A DNA stretch of 64,000 bases. Source: Antedon mediterranea. Taxonomy: Eukaryota; Echinodermata; Crinoidea; Comatulida; Antedonidae. How positions within the stretch are numbered: the first letter of the stretch is position 1; the number at the start of each line of letters is the position of its first letter. The notes beneath the pieces are model-generated. The model saw nothing but the letters and a program-made list of their open reading frames with translations, was not told the DNA's origin and did no database searches. Location of the stretch: NCBI RefSeq assembly GCF_964355755.1, contig NC_092676.1:17838288-17902287 (forward strand), written 5' to 3'. The translations under genes were made by a program, and so were the position numbers. Below are positions 14,201-24,362 of the stretch, piece after piece.

Positions 14201-17200
14201 GAAAAGTGTCATTCAAAAAGAAGCTACTCCAAAACCTCATATTATGGGTAAGAAAGTAAAAATGCAGGATAAACCTTGTGAAAAATTGAGAACCGATAAT
14301 ACTGCTACTAACGGCAAACTAACACCAAGAATTCCGTCTGCACCAAAACCTACTGGTCCAGGGAGACCAAAGTATCACTACAAATCGCCAGACACATCAC
14401 CTCGTGTAAAGGATGAAAAATCAGAAAATGATAAAGAGAAACAAAATGCTGATAAATCTGGGAAGAATATTAAAGTCCATAACACTCCAGTGATCTGTGA
14501 TATGTTTGAAACTTTGAAGAGAGTTGAACAACCGAAAGGTGTTAAGATTATTCCTCAAAATACAGATAGAAAGAAAGCAACTATTAAACAGAATGTTCGC
14601 AACAATTCTGGAAACCAAAAGCGAAAATCACAAAGTGCAACAAAAGAAAAATCACTGAAGGAATCTGGTAAAGTTTTAATTAAAAGCAACTCTACCGTTT
14701 CTAAGAAAAAGAAAATTACAAAAGAGAAACCTGATAATGCTGCAAAGAATAAAGGAAAATCAAAGACTACTGTAAAGTACGAGAAAAAAGAAACAAAGAA
14801 GCCATTGAAGAAAGTTAAAAAGAAAAGTGATGACACAATGATAGTTAAAGATAGTGATATTGATACTACAGCATTTATATCTGGAAAAGGTTGGCATATA
14901 AAGACCAAAAAAAATGAGTCGGATAATGTAATAATCCACAACCATTCCTTGAAAGACGATTTATCAGATTCTGATGATGGTGTGAAATTGAGCCCTCATA
15001 GCACTCTAAAACTTCAGGAGATGGTAAAAATGCGTTCTATGACACAGGAACAAGTCTCGAATCTTGTAAATGTTATGAGTCCATTTGAGGCAAATACACC
15101 CAGATATATACCTAATACAATGGGAACAATTAAGCAGTTTTTTGTGAATGCTTGCAAAGACAACAATGGTACAGAATACTATGTTGACGACAATGAGCTG
15201 CCAAATACAAGGCAGTTTAGCTTTGAAGAAAAAGAAATGAAAACTATTTGTGAAGTGAAAGAAAGAGAGATTCTTATGAGAAAAAGAGGAAATAAAGATA
15301 TTGTAGAAGGTCCCGTAAATGAATTAAGTTCTAACAATTTACCAAGTTCTGAAGTAGAGAATTTAAGTATTGTTAGCGAATCAACATACGAGACTAATCC
15401 TGAATTTCTAAAAGTCTTTAAAATCCCTGACCATGTTGATAATGAAGAAGAAGAAGAACCAAATGCTTCTGATGTTGAAGAAATTGAAGTTGAACCTGTT
15501 ACTTTTATTGAAGAAGTAGTTAAAGAGAATGCAGATAATTCCATTGATGAAGGTAGTGATAGAAAATGTAATCAAGTTGATGATAAAATTCCTGATTCTA
15601 GAACTTCTTCAGCTAAAAGCAATGGAAAATCTGCAGTCAAAAACAATTTTGAAGATAATCTTGCCAATTTACCTCCTCTTCCGTCATATCAGCCAAAGAA
15701 ATTGCCAAAAAGTGCATTCAAGAAACGTCACAGTGAACCGGTAATGAACCCTTCACAAGAGAATTATGATGAACTTAATCAAGAATATTTTGATGAACGA
15801 GTTAAAACAAATTCAAATCGAGGACAAAGTGCCAAGTGCAATGAATCGAAAAAAGAAACAAATTGTAATTCTCATCTAGAAAATGACTTTACCAATAAAA
15901 CAGACATTGACAAAAGAAGCAAATTTTCAATACTTGATAAAAGAAATGAGGACAAAAATCTAGGTGATAGCAATGTTGTAAGAAACCTGTCAGAGTCTGT
16001 CTTTGAAGATGAAAGACATTCAAATGTTCAACAACCACCAAATGACCGTTACTTAAATGTCGTCGAGGGCACAGATTCTTCACCACCAGTTAAGTTGCAG
16101 CGACCATCTGAAGATACTGATTCTCTATCAGATGAAGATGACTTGTTAGGTGAAAGTCTTGCTCAGTCTGTTATGAGTGACATTTTAGAGAAGACATTCA
16201 GTGAAGCATCGAGGGCAGGATCATCCTGGTCTGCAGATAGTGTGGTTAGTATACTTTATTGTCTATCCATTTTAGACTCACAAGTATGTTTGTTACGCTC
16301 TCAAATTTAGAGATTTAAATTTCTGCTGTCAACTTGCTTATTGCCACATTCATTTTACATTTATATTGGTATTGGCATAAACCTCTTTGTGTCTTTTCTT
16401 GGAAGTGGAGCTGTAGATGCTTATTAGTTCAATTCCTCTCAGATGTCAGGATTTTTTTTCATGACAAAATAACTCCACTCTCAAGAACTTTTAAGCTTAT
16501 TCTGTGAATAGATTGTCAACAGCAGTATTTCAGGACAATGAAAACATTGAACAAATTTGGACTGCTTTGTGTATTTTTATACTCTTTTGATGATATACCT
16601 ATGTGAAATTTCAAGCCTTTCAATTTGTTGTGTGGATTTTTTTTGCAGACAAGAACAAGTATTCTTGGTAAAGGAAGGTCTCACTCAAGTCGAGTGAGTA
16701 GCAGTGACCGCAGTCAAAGTTCAAGTACTACTGTATCGGAACCAGAAGAAGAACTTTTACACTGGAAGAAAGGTAACATCCTTGGAAAAGGAGCATTTGG
16801 AAAGGTAAGTTTAATGTTTAAGTAGTCCGATAATATACATTATTTTAAACATCATGGGATTTTTCTTGTTCAGTAATGCCTAATCAATGATCTTAACACT
16901 GTAAATTACCAATTATATTTATATAATTTTTAAAAATAAGCAGTTTAACCAAGTCATTCTTAAGTCACTTGTATTTATTTTTTGCTTTAGGTGTATTGTG
17001 GTTTAACAAACACTGGTCAATTAATCGCTGTCAAACAAGTTGAACTAAGTGAGAGGGATAAAGTAAAATCTGAGAATCAGTATGAGAAACTTCAGGAGGA
17101 AGTTGAGCTTCTGAAAAACCTCAGGCATAAGCACATTGTTGGGTTAGTGGCCTAGTTTGTTCAAAATAGGAGTTTGTCTGAACTTTATTGCCATCCCCTC

Positions 17201-19095
17201 TCAAATTGCCACTCTTAATTATTACTATGTTATGATTATTTGTGTCTTACTGTACATTGTTTCGACTACTGTAGTAATTTCTCTTTCATTTGTTTTTTAC
17301 TAATTATTTGCTGTCAAAACTACAAGACAAATCTCTCTGATAATTGCACACAGGTTTCTAGGAGTATCACTAGAGGATGACACTGTTAACATATTTATGC
17401 AGTTCATACCAGGAGGATCAATAGCATCCCTTCTTGCAAGGTTTGGAGCTCTAGATGAACCTGTGTTTTGTCGATATACTAAGCAAATACTTGAAGGTAT
17501 TGAGTACTTACATACCAACAACGTTATTCATAGGTATGTTAAATTATAATTTCTTCAGTCAGTGTATAGTATGTAGAAGAGTTACCCTCTAGCTTTAAGG
17601 CATTAAGTGTAGAAACACTGTATTAACTACCTCGTACAAATTGTGAATGTTAAATGAACCAGTTGATAGCACAGGAATGTTTTTTAAACCATGTTTTCTT
17701 TAACATATGCAGATTGACATAAATAATCTTTTTAATTGGGAGTGAATTAAAAAAATGTTTGTTTTTGTTTTAGGGATATAAAAGGTGCTAATATCATGTT
17801 GATGTCAAACGGTGTAATTAAGTTGATTGACTTTGGGTGTGCCAAACGTCTTTGCATTAATCTAAGTCAAAGCCAAAGTTTGCTGACATCAATGCGAGGA
17901 ACCCCTTACTGGATGGCTCCAGAGGTAATCATGGAAACTGGTTATGGAACCAAATCTGATATATGGTATGAAATGTTTAAGTTGGTTTATGTTTTATGTT
18001 TATTTTACTTGACTTTTTTACCTGAATTGGGTACATTCAAATTAGGACTTCTACTCAAGGCAACCACAGTGCAGTGCATACCATGAACAACAGTGACTGA
18101 GATGGACCAGTACACCAAGGTAACCCCCTAATCTTCTGAAAGATGCACTGATTAAAGTTCAGACATGCCAGATGTGTACACTGAACCTCCAGTTTTATGT
18201 CCTTATCCAAAAATCTGCCACCAGAACATTGGTTAAGGGAACATTGAACCTGTGCCGATTCTATGGCTAATTGGTTTAACTACTCCACTACTTTTCACAT
18301 TTAAGAATTTAATGGTACTAAATTTGTTTTTGATTCCAGGAGCATAGGGTGTACTGTATTTGAAATGGCCACTCGAAAGCCACCTTGGGCAGAGATGCCC
18401 CCTATGACAGCAATATATTACATAGGTTCTGGTTCAGGTGCTGTGCCTCAGCTTCCTGATCAGTTCTCAAAGGAAGCAAGAAGTTTTGTTAGAATTTGTC
18501 TTTCAAGGTCAGTTGAACAAATTCTTTTGTTCTTATATCTTCTCTTTTCAAAAGCCAGACAGCTATTTATGTTAATACACCTTTATTCATGGTTTAAACA
18601 AACTTGAATTCTTGTGATCTTTCTGGATACATAAAATAGTCTAATATGAAAAATAAATGCAATTGTAGAAATCAGATTGGCATGTGGTAGGAAGCATTAA
18701 AGTTTGAGGTCTGGAAAAGTGTTTCTGTGCCATAATAGGCAAGATTCATTTACCCTTTCAATATGCTGCTGCACAATAAGGACATCACACTTTCGGGATG
18801 CCATACAATTGTGTTGCAGGATTGTTTAAGTGCTACATTTTAAAATTCCTAAAAAAAACTGTGTGAATAATTGTGATTACATTTTGTATATAGAGATCAA
18901 CATGAAAGACCAACTGCCAGCAGTTTATTGAAGCATGCTTTCATCAGAAGACGTAAAGAGCGAGGGCGTGATAGATTCAGTACACGAATATCATCGTCTA
19001 CTTTTGAAGAGGGTAACATCAACTTCAAAGAGAAACCAAAATCTGATGGTGCGACAGACAAGAATGCCAAAAAACCTATTTATGATTTTAGTTAA
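5254..19095 (+). CDS. MAP3K19: ankyrin-repeat MAP3K19/YSK4-like serine/threonine kinase
   Basis: Eighteen exons join in phase: 5254-5278, 5796-6034, 6290-6559, 7042-7135, 8713-9032, 9622-9751, 10009-10158, 10467-10563, 10840-11045, 11321-11414, 11802-11980, 12364-16244, 16649-16804, 16991-17142, 17354-17533, 17774-17965, 18340-18507, 18894-19095. They total 6,735 nt, or 2,244 residues. The start ATG (AAAATGG) follows an in-frame TAA at 5227. Residues about 60-360 are ankyrin repeats, about 400-1930 are Ser/Lys-rich and disordered, and 1934-2205 form the kinase. The kinase has GKGAFGKV, ATP-site Lys1962, HRDIKGAN (Asp2059), DFG (Asp2077) and GTPYWMAPE. Insertions and motifs such as VYCGLTNTGQLIAVKQV and RDQHERP match vertebrate MAP3K19, an activator of the JNK/ERK pathways, as I remember it. 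Human MAP3K19 is about 1,330 residues and, to my knowledge, has no ankyrin repeats. The kinase call is firm. Joining the N-terminal exons to it is inferred from phase. Confidence 0.88.
6575..6640 (-). mobile_element. SINE/LINE 3' tail fragment
   Basis: On the minus strand this reads TGTAAAGCACTT, then about 15 bases, then GGTGCTATATAAGA, followed by an AT-rich stretch. This is the typical 3' tail of SINEs mobilised by L2/CR1-type LINEs. It lies in an intron just after the exon ending at 6559. The body is not identifiable. Confidence 0.5.
7375..7564 (-). mobile_element. tRNA-derived SINE, internally deleted copy
   Basis: This copy matches the SINE at 33733-34032, with a deletion in the middle. 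The right end, read on the minus strand, contains GTGGCCGAGTGACTAAGACA, a degraded A box, next to the CACTCACTCACT repeat. It lies in an intron of the MAP3K19-like gene. Confidence 0.7.
9343..9478 (+). mobile_element. Ty3/gypsy reverse transcriptase remnant
   Basis: A short open frame encodes VLVAKKDRTKRFCLFYRELN and then ACFSTLYL. These are the first conserved blocks of a gypsy-type reverse transcriptase, with the usual linker between them shortened. The remnant is inside the intron between exons ending 9032 and starting 9622, on the gene's strand. No other pol domain or LTR is visible nearby, so it is a dead fragment. Confidence 0.75.
12060..12272 (+). repeat. (TA)n-flanked dispersed repeat, copy 1
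   Basis: About 170 bases starting GCACTGATGAAGGACTAGTG and ending near AATTTGCCTTTGGATTTA sit between two (TA)n tracts. The same unit occurs twice at 57139-57470, again bounded by (TA)n. This copy is in the intron before the giant exon. The GATGAAGG and CCGAAAGC words resemble 3' termini of Penelope-like retroelements, but the assignment is open. Confidence 0.75.
12364..16244 (+). other. giant 3.9-kb disordered exon of the MAP3K19-like gene
   Basis: A single 3,881-nt exon encodes about 1,293 residues of low-complexity Ser/Thr/Lys/Asn-rich sequence with acidic patches and no folded domain. Three short islands look constrained: PVICDMFETLKR (near 14485), an FISGKGWHIK block (near 14873) and FEANTPRYIPNTMGTIKQFF (near 15084). 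The first two recall short motifs N-terminal to the kinase in vertebrate MAP3K19. The donor is GTTAGT after 16244 and joins in phase 0 to 16649. Confidence 0.85.
16649..18977 (+). other. protein kinase domain exons
   Basis: Six exons encode a complete STE-group catalytic domain from WKKGNILGKGAFGKVYCG to LLKHAFIRRR. All catalytic residues are present: the glycine loop, the VAIK-type lysine in LIAVKQVE, HRD, DFG and the APE motif. The domain is therefore predicted to be active. Intron phases within the kinase are mostly 2. The remaining C-terminal tail is about 40 residues and basic. Confidence 0.92.
18020..18290 (-). mobile_element. diverged copy of the tRNA-derived SINE
   Basis: Words in the same order as the 33733-34032 SINE are present: CCAGTACACC, GGTAACCCCCTAATC, AGATGTGTACACTG and GTCCTTATCC. 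The tRNA-like end is degraded. The copy sits in the kinase intron between 17965 and 18340. Confidence 0.6.
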
Positions 19096-19884
19096 AATCA
19101 TCTTTTATGATGTGTTGGGTGGATGTGGGTAGGTTGGGGTAGAGTTTACGTGTATGCGTTGGGTGGGCTGGTGGCTTGGGATGGGGAGCAAGTTGTGATA
19201 ATCAGAACTGTGTTGGATACTGAACAGTTGATATGTAAAACTTCATGTTCATGTAATATGTATAAAAGTTTATACATAATTATTTTTATTTAATTTAATA
19301 TGCTCACAAGGAATGTGAGTGAAGGGATATATCATTTAATATATAGTTTTATAGAATTTTATGTATATAATAATAATGATAATAATAAGAAAGTGAGCTA
19401 GATTACACTCGTCCCTGGGGTGACTAAACATTTTTTAATTTGAGGAAACTTCCCATTATCTTGGTTAAATATTTGGTATTTGAATCCTGTTAATTTAATC
19501 GGTTCAAGTTTGGCTCAACATTGCTTTGGTACAGGACTTTTGTATCAAATATTTAGTTTCCAAGCACGTTTGGTGCTAATGTACATTTTACAGTATGTTG
19601 CAGAATTAGAATATTGCTTTCAACTAATTTGATACATTCCATTACAGTTTTAACTTCCAATTTCCATAAACAATTTATATCCGTCCACAAAAATACTAAT
19701 AGTGTTTATATATATATATATATATATATATAAAGATGCTCAAACACTTCAATTTGAATTTGTTTTGTTAAATTTTGACGTTCTTTCTTCTTTTTACTGT
19801 GTCATAAAAACTGCAATGAATACTGTAGTTTTTGAAATGTAAAAAGTGTCAATCATTCTTAAAGCAAAACAGAATCAGCAAAAT

Positions 19885-19890
19885 AATAAA
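19885..19890 (+). promoter_or_regulatory. candidate polyadenylation signal of the MAP3K19-like gene
   Basis: This is the first AATAAA I find downstream of the stop at 19093-19095, which implies a 3' untranslated region of roughly 800 bases. It directly precedes a small MITE. Confidence 0.4.
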
Positions 19891-19894
19891 GTAC

Positions 19895-20064
19895 TAAAGG
19901 CGAATTTACATAGATGAGTGGTAAAGGTAATAAATCTATGTTATTCCATAGAACCATTTACACACAATGTGGTGCGGATGGGCGGTTTCTACTCAGGATA
20001 GATACAGATTCAAGCAACGAGGTTTCCACTATCGTTACCGCTCGTCCATGTAAATTGGCCTTAA
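19895..20064. mobile_element. MITE with TAA target duplication (PIF/Harbinger-like)
   Basis: The element spans 19898-20061 and is flanked by TAA on both sides. The left end AGGCGAATTTACATAGATGA is matched by the reverse complement of the right end, AGGCCAATTTACATGGACGA, and similarity continues for about 30 bases. Its small size and 3-base TWA-type duplication fit PIF/Harbinger. The open frame that runs through it is not a gene. Confidence 0.8.
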
Positions 20065-21170
20065 TAATGGGCCAACAATCTTATACAACGGAAACTTAAT
20101 AAATTAAATATCTTTTTCTTGAAATGTTTCTGGCGAAAAAAAAAATTAAACTGTTAATAATGTGGATAACATTCCAGCAAGTGTTTCATCGCTGACTACT
20201 GTACTACATCCGTCCATTAGCAAGGCCTAAGTCAGTGTAATGTATATATTTTGCAAACTTTATTTATGTACATGACATGTCAAGACCAATTTTAAAATTC
20301 ATATCGCAATGTTTCTGTAGACATACTACAATTATATTGTAAGTGTACATCATCACATCTGAGGATTTAGGATAAACAATTTCAAACTTTTCCTCCATTT
20401 TTAAGTTGTGCAAGTATGTGTATGGTGGGTAAAAAATGTCATCCATTATATTTTTTTTATAGGTGCTGTTTTTTTTATCTCTTTGTTGTTTTATAAACTA
20501 CCCTAACATATCATTTGATTACAACCAATTGTTTGATTGTATATGTTTATAATTGATATTGTCATATTACAGTACTGTATTTGTATTTTGAAAACAAACA
20601 TAGGCCTAGAGTCTAAAATAAAAAGTAGGATGACTTGAAATAATTAAAAAAAAAGTAATTTGACCAATCACACTCAACAAATCATTTTAAATATAATACC
20701 TGTGATTGGTCAAATGACTACATGTGTACTTCATGTGTTATCCTGATTAGGCCCACCCAAAGATAAAATAGCTGTTAAGTTTTTAATTTTGAATGCCAGA
20801 GTGGATTAACAATTCAGTATGTCCAATATCAACATGGACAGACATTTAAATTAAGCATTGTACATTTTTTTGTTATAAATATAATTTAATTTTAGTAGGA
20901 TATATTTATGTATCTTCCATTATTACTTGATAATGTGTTGTAATATTGTATTTTATTTATCATGGAATTGTACAAAATTATTAATTGCAACTGTACAGGT
21001 TCTTGAAGTTAGACATAGTTCTTTAAATTTGAAAAATACAGAAAATGAATGGATAACTTGATATTAAATGTAGTTTCATTTTCTACATCACTATGAATTA
21101 TTTGTTTTGTTTTAATACATGGTAACAACAATGTGTGTGATACGTTTTGTTAACCCATACATATACTGTA
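20065..21170. other. intergenic sequence, no gene seen
   Basis: This is AT-rich non-coding sequence. An imperfect hairpin is visible around 20655-20720, where the words TTTGACCAATCACA and TGTGATTGGTCAAAT face each other. No exon or RNA gene is evident. Confidence 0.5.
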
Positions 21171-21351
21171 AAGCTTGGTTCCCATTAGCGACGCAACGCA
21201 AGGACGTAACGCAACACAAGTAAATTGACCAATGACAAGCGAAGTTATAGACAGTTAGCAATCACAAGCGAATAAGCCATCGCTTGTGATTGGTCAATTC
21301 ACTTGCGTTGCGTTACGTCCTTGTGTTGCGTCACTAGTGGGAACCACGCTT
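21171..21351. mobile_element. palindromic MITE (family A), copy 1
   Basis: The left end AAGCTTGGTTCCCATTAGCG faces a right end that reads, in reverse complement, AAGCGTGGTTCCCACTAGTG. TA flanks both sides. The arms are rich in ACGCAACGCAAGGACGTAAC, and the interior carries TTGACCAAT and CACAAGCGA words that are also self-complementary. The whole unit can fold into one hairpin of about 180 bases. Confidence 0.88.
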
Positions 21352-21388
21352 TAGCTGTAACGAACGTACTAACAATTTGTGTGTAAAA

Positions 21389-21658
21389 AAGCTTGGTTCT
21401 CACTAGAGACGTAACGCAACGTAAGCGAGTGACTAATGACAAGCGACAGTTGGAATATTTCATTGCTTGTCAAATCAGTAATGCTTGGTTCATACTAGGA
21501 CGCAACACAAGGACGTAAACATAACGCAAGGAAGCGTGTAGACCAATGACAAGCAACAATTCAAATAATCCATCGCTTATGATTGGTCAATTCACTTACG
21601 TTGCGTCATGTCCTTGTGTTGCATCTCTAGTAGGAACCACGCTTTAGTGAGAACCAAG
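21389..21658. mobile_element. two nested family-A MITEs (copies 2 and 3)
   Basis: Copy 2 starts at about 21389 (AAGCTTGGTTCTCACTAGAG). Its far end, GTGAGAACCAAGC, appears only after copy 3 at about 21645-21658. Copy 3 occupies about 21482-21644 and is bounded by TA. Copy 3 therefore appears to have inserted into copy 2, with loss of much of copy 2's right half. Confidence 0.75.
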
Positions 21659-21726
21659 CGAACGTACTAACAATTTGTGTGTTACGTTACGTCAACCCAT
21701 ACAGATTTGCTGTAACGAACGTACTA

Positions 21727-21886
21727 AAGCGTGGTTTCCACTAGCGATGCAACGCAAGGACGTAACGCAACGCAAGTGAATTGACCAATCACAAGCTAAC
21801 TGTCTATAACTTCGCTTGTAATTGGTTAAAACGCTTGCGTTGCGTTTATGTCCTTGCGTAATTACGTTCTAGTGGGAACCAATCTT
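21727..21886. mobile_element. palindromic MITE (family A), copy 4
   Basis: The left end is AAGCGTGGTTTCCACTAGCG. The right end in reverse complement begins AAGATTGGTTCCCACTAG. TA dinucleotides flank it. The interior keeps the GACCAATCACAAGC palindrome words. Confidence 0.85.
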
Positions 21887-22054
21887 TACAATTAACGAAG
21901 TACTGTAACGTACTAACAATTTGTGTGTTACATTACATCAACCCATACATATTTATCGTCTATATGCTGTAACGAACATACTAACAATTTTTGTGTTAAC
22001 CCGACAGCTGATATGCATTACGTCAACCCATACAGATATGCTGTAACGAACGTA

Positions 22055-22221
22055 AAGCTAAGGTTCCCACTAGAACGCATGGCAAGGATGTAAGCCTCAA
22101 CCCAAAGCGAATTGACCAATCATGAGGAACGGCTCGAATAATCCATCGCTTGGATTGGTCAATTGGATTGCGTTGCGACTTACGTCCTTGCGTTACGTTG
22201 CGTTCTAGTGAGAACCAAACA
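22055..22221. mobile_element. palindromic MITE (family A), copy 5
   Basis: The left end is AAGCTAAGGTTCCCACTAGA. The right end finishes CGTTCTAGTGAGAACCAAAC. The interior has ATTGACCAATCATGAGG facing GATTGGTCAATTGGATTGCG. The right terminus has decayed, so the exact edge is uncertain. Confidence 0.75.
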
Positions 22222-22261
22222 GCTGATATGCTGTGAATGAACGTAACAATTTGTGTTTAAT

Positions 22262-23150
22262 ACCTCCAGAGTGTTATCAGCTATTCTTATCTGTAGTAAA
22301 CTAACAAATAACAATTTATGATACATAATTTTAGTCGTGTGCAAACGCAACTCTACAGCTCACTATGTCGGTCGGTTGGTCGGTAAACACTAATTCAAAT
22401 TTGAGCACGCGACTGCAGCAATGTATATGGCCTTGTTATATTAAAATCAACTGTTATTTCCTAGCAAACGTAACAATATTACATATCTGTTAGTTACATC
22501 GATCCTATAGGCTACAGATATTTTGTCAGCGAATTGAATGATACATTTTTTATCAAATCAAATAAAAACATTTATTTCTTTCATTTAGAATCAATTGAAG
22601 ATTCAACCTTTTTGTTTCAGAGAAATATTATTATAAATAATGTATAATGGTAATTAAAACTATTAAATAAAGCCCAGTATAACACTGCCCTGGTAATGGT
22701 ATCGCAACCATATCCCGTTCGACACAAAATGGCTTCTAATATTTTATTGTCGTACGTTTGCCCTTTACTGACACGTACGTATACGTACATATAGACAGTT
22801 CCATGCCGGATCCGTGTGTATAGCTGCTGTTTATTTTTTTCAGATTAAATTCCACAATATCGTCGTCGAAAAGAGAAACGTCCACGTACGTACGACGTAT
22901 TTTTGTCGATAAAAAAACAAAAATAGGATAATAATATAGTATGTAATAGCTGTTTAGTTTAATGTAGGCATAGGCCAAGTTTTTAAAAAGTTTTTTAAAT
23001 GTTTGTCTTAGGTCTAGTTAGAGTAGCTCTACCCTAAAGAGTCTAGCCTAGCCTCTTACCGTTAGCAAGGCTAGGCGGTGAACAGACATTCGGGGCCAAG
23101 AACGATCGGGGCCATCACAGAGACGATCGGGCCCATTTTTTTATGTGGTG
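22262..23150. other. intergenic sequence, no gene seen
   Basis: This is mostly AT-rich. A patch at about 22748-22900 is rich in CGTACGTA words. Near 23090-23140 a short motif of the form ACGATCGGGGCC is repeated two or three times. No exon or RNA gene is recognisable. Confidence 0.45.
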
Positions 23151-23151
23151 T

Positions 23152-23400
23152 TGTAAAATGGCCGAGAGTATAAACCAACTAGCAGAAACAAGTGTAGTGT
23201 AGCTTACCTTTTGAACTGGGCTTGCCTCTTTCATTTTCTAATTCATTGCCCAATCTTTCGGTATCTCGTATAAACATTGTAAACACACAGACCATGCCTA
23301 TTCCGATGTCTATTGTCCGTGCGTACGGTACGTTATCCGTTCAAAACCTCAAGAGACCGCTGATCTCTTCAGGACGACACACATGACCTTGGGTCACTCG
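23152..23400. repeat. direct repeat, left copy, flanking the TatD-like relic
   Basis: This segment shares long ordered matches with 24085-24350, such as GAGTATAAACCAACTAG, TTTTGAACTGGGCTTGCCTC, CAATCTTTCGGTATCTCGTA and TTATCCGTTCAAAA, but with indels. The two copies are in the same orientation and about 930 bases apart. They could be old LTRs or a duplicated exon block. No TG...CA ends were identified. Confidence 0.7.
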
Positions 23401-23589
23401 GTAGACTGAACCATTTTGCGGAGGGGTATTTCACTACACTTTCCCCGATTTTATAAGGCCAGGGCCGGTGCTTGGGTGGTCATTCTGGAACCTCTGGTTA
23501 ACGCTAATGATAACTGAACCAAGTGCATCTTCTAGCACCACACAAAAATAACCTAATAACAACTTAAAACTTCTAGTAGGCCGCCAGAA

Positions 23590-24084
23590 TAGTCGCCTCT
23601 ACACCATCAGGGAGAGATCCCTGCCATTCTTCCGGGTCAAGTCTAAAGACTTGCTCGGCGTCCTGGTTCAAGATTCTCTCGACTCAGACTGCCTCTGCGG
23701 TTGGATAAAGCAGATGTGGTGCACTCACTCGTTGCCCCGGAGGAGCGAAGTGGGGCCCATCTGACTCCAGCAACAGACGGCAGTCATCAGTGCGGAAGAT
23801 GTGTGTGCACGCGTCCCTCTGCTCGGCGTTGAAATGCTCCACCGACCGTGTAAAGCTGAAGTAGGTTAGGGGAAAACACTCCTGAACCTACCAACCACTA
23901 ACACAGTCGAAGAGAAGTTGTGGAGCAGAATGCGTACACTTCTTGGAATTTGTGCTAGCTGCATGCAAGATGTTCAGGCAGTTCTGGTAGCACGTCTCTG
24001 CCATTGGGTCATTGCGACTGCCTCTCGGGTGCATACAGATCGCTAGATGGTGTCGCGGTGAAAAACCCTGCTCGCAGTGCCAAT
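23590..24084 (-). pseudogene. broken TatD-family (TATDN2-like) metal-dependent hydrolase
   Basis: Read on the minus strand, successive fragments match a TatD-type nuclease in the right order: MHPRGSRNDPMAETCYQNCL, then TYFSFTRSVEHFNAEQRD, then CRLLLESDGPHFAPPGQR, then VERILNQDAEQVFRL near the C-terminus. TatD proteins are metal-dependent DNases, and the last blocks are the ETDxPxxxPPG-like metal-binding loop and the C-terminal helix. The usual HCF-type motif region is out of frame (near 23905-23940), and the frame shifts again before the TYFSF block. A possible donor (GTGAGT) follows the PPGQR block, so part of the discontinuity could be an intron. The N-terminal half with the first metal ligands is missing. 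I call it a pseudogene. It lies between two direct repeats and beside a gypsy fragment. Confidence 0.7.
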
Positions 24085-24350
24085 GTTGTAAAACGGCCAA
24101 GAGTATAAACCAACTAGTAGCAGAAAGAAGTGTGGCTTACCTTTTGAACTGGGCTTGCCTCTTTCGAATTCATTGCCCAGTGGCCAATACTACAATCTTT
24201 CGGTATCTCGTATAAAACACGGTTTAAACACACAGTGCCTATTCCGGTGAGTGGTGTCTATTTTATCCGTGCGTAGGTTATCCGTTCAAAATCGCAAGAG
24301 GCGCTGATTTCTTCAGGACGATACACATGCCCTCGGGTCACTTCACAGGT
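24085..24350. repeat. direct repeat, right copy
   Basis: This is the partner of 23152-23400. It has the same order of words, with small insertions such as AGTGGCCAATACTA. It lies between the TatD-like relic and the gypsy integrase fragment. Confidence 0.7.
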
Positions 24351-24362
24351 TGATACATATCT

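Larger units (their letters stand above)
21110..22260. repeat. tandem host unit between the MITEs
   Basis: A unit containing AACGAACGTACTAACAATTT, GTGTGTTACGTTACGTC and AACCCATACATAT recurs before or between the MITE copies: at about 21118-21170, 21353-21388, 21659-21726, 21888-22054 and, degraded, 22222-22260. This suggests the locus grew by duplication of a unit that already carried a MITE at the same TA, with later changes. Confidence 0.65.

Noticed and set aside
13535-15544. Several minus-strand frames of 65-132 residues
   Set aside because: All lie opposite the giant MAP3K19-type exon and mirror its Ser/Lys-rich codon bias.
19914-20099. 61-residue open frame
   Set aside because: It lies entirely across the TAA-flanked MITE and its palindromic ends.
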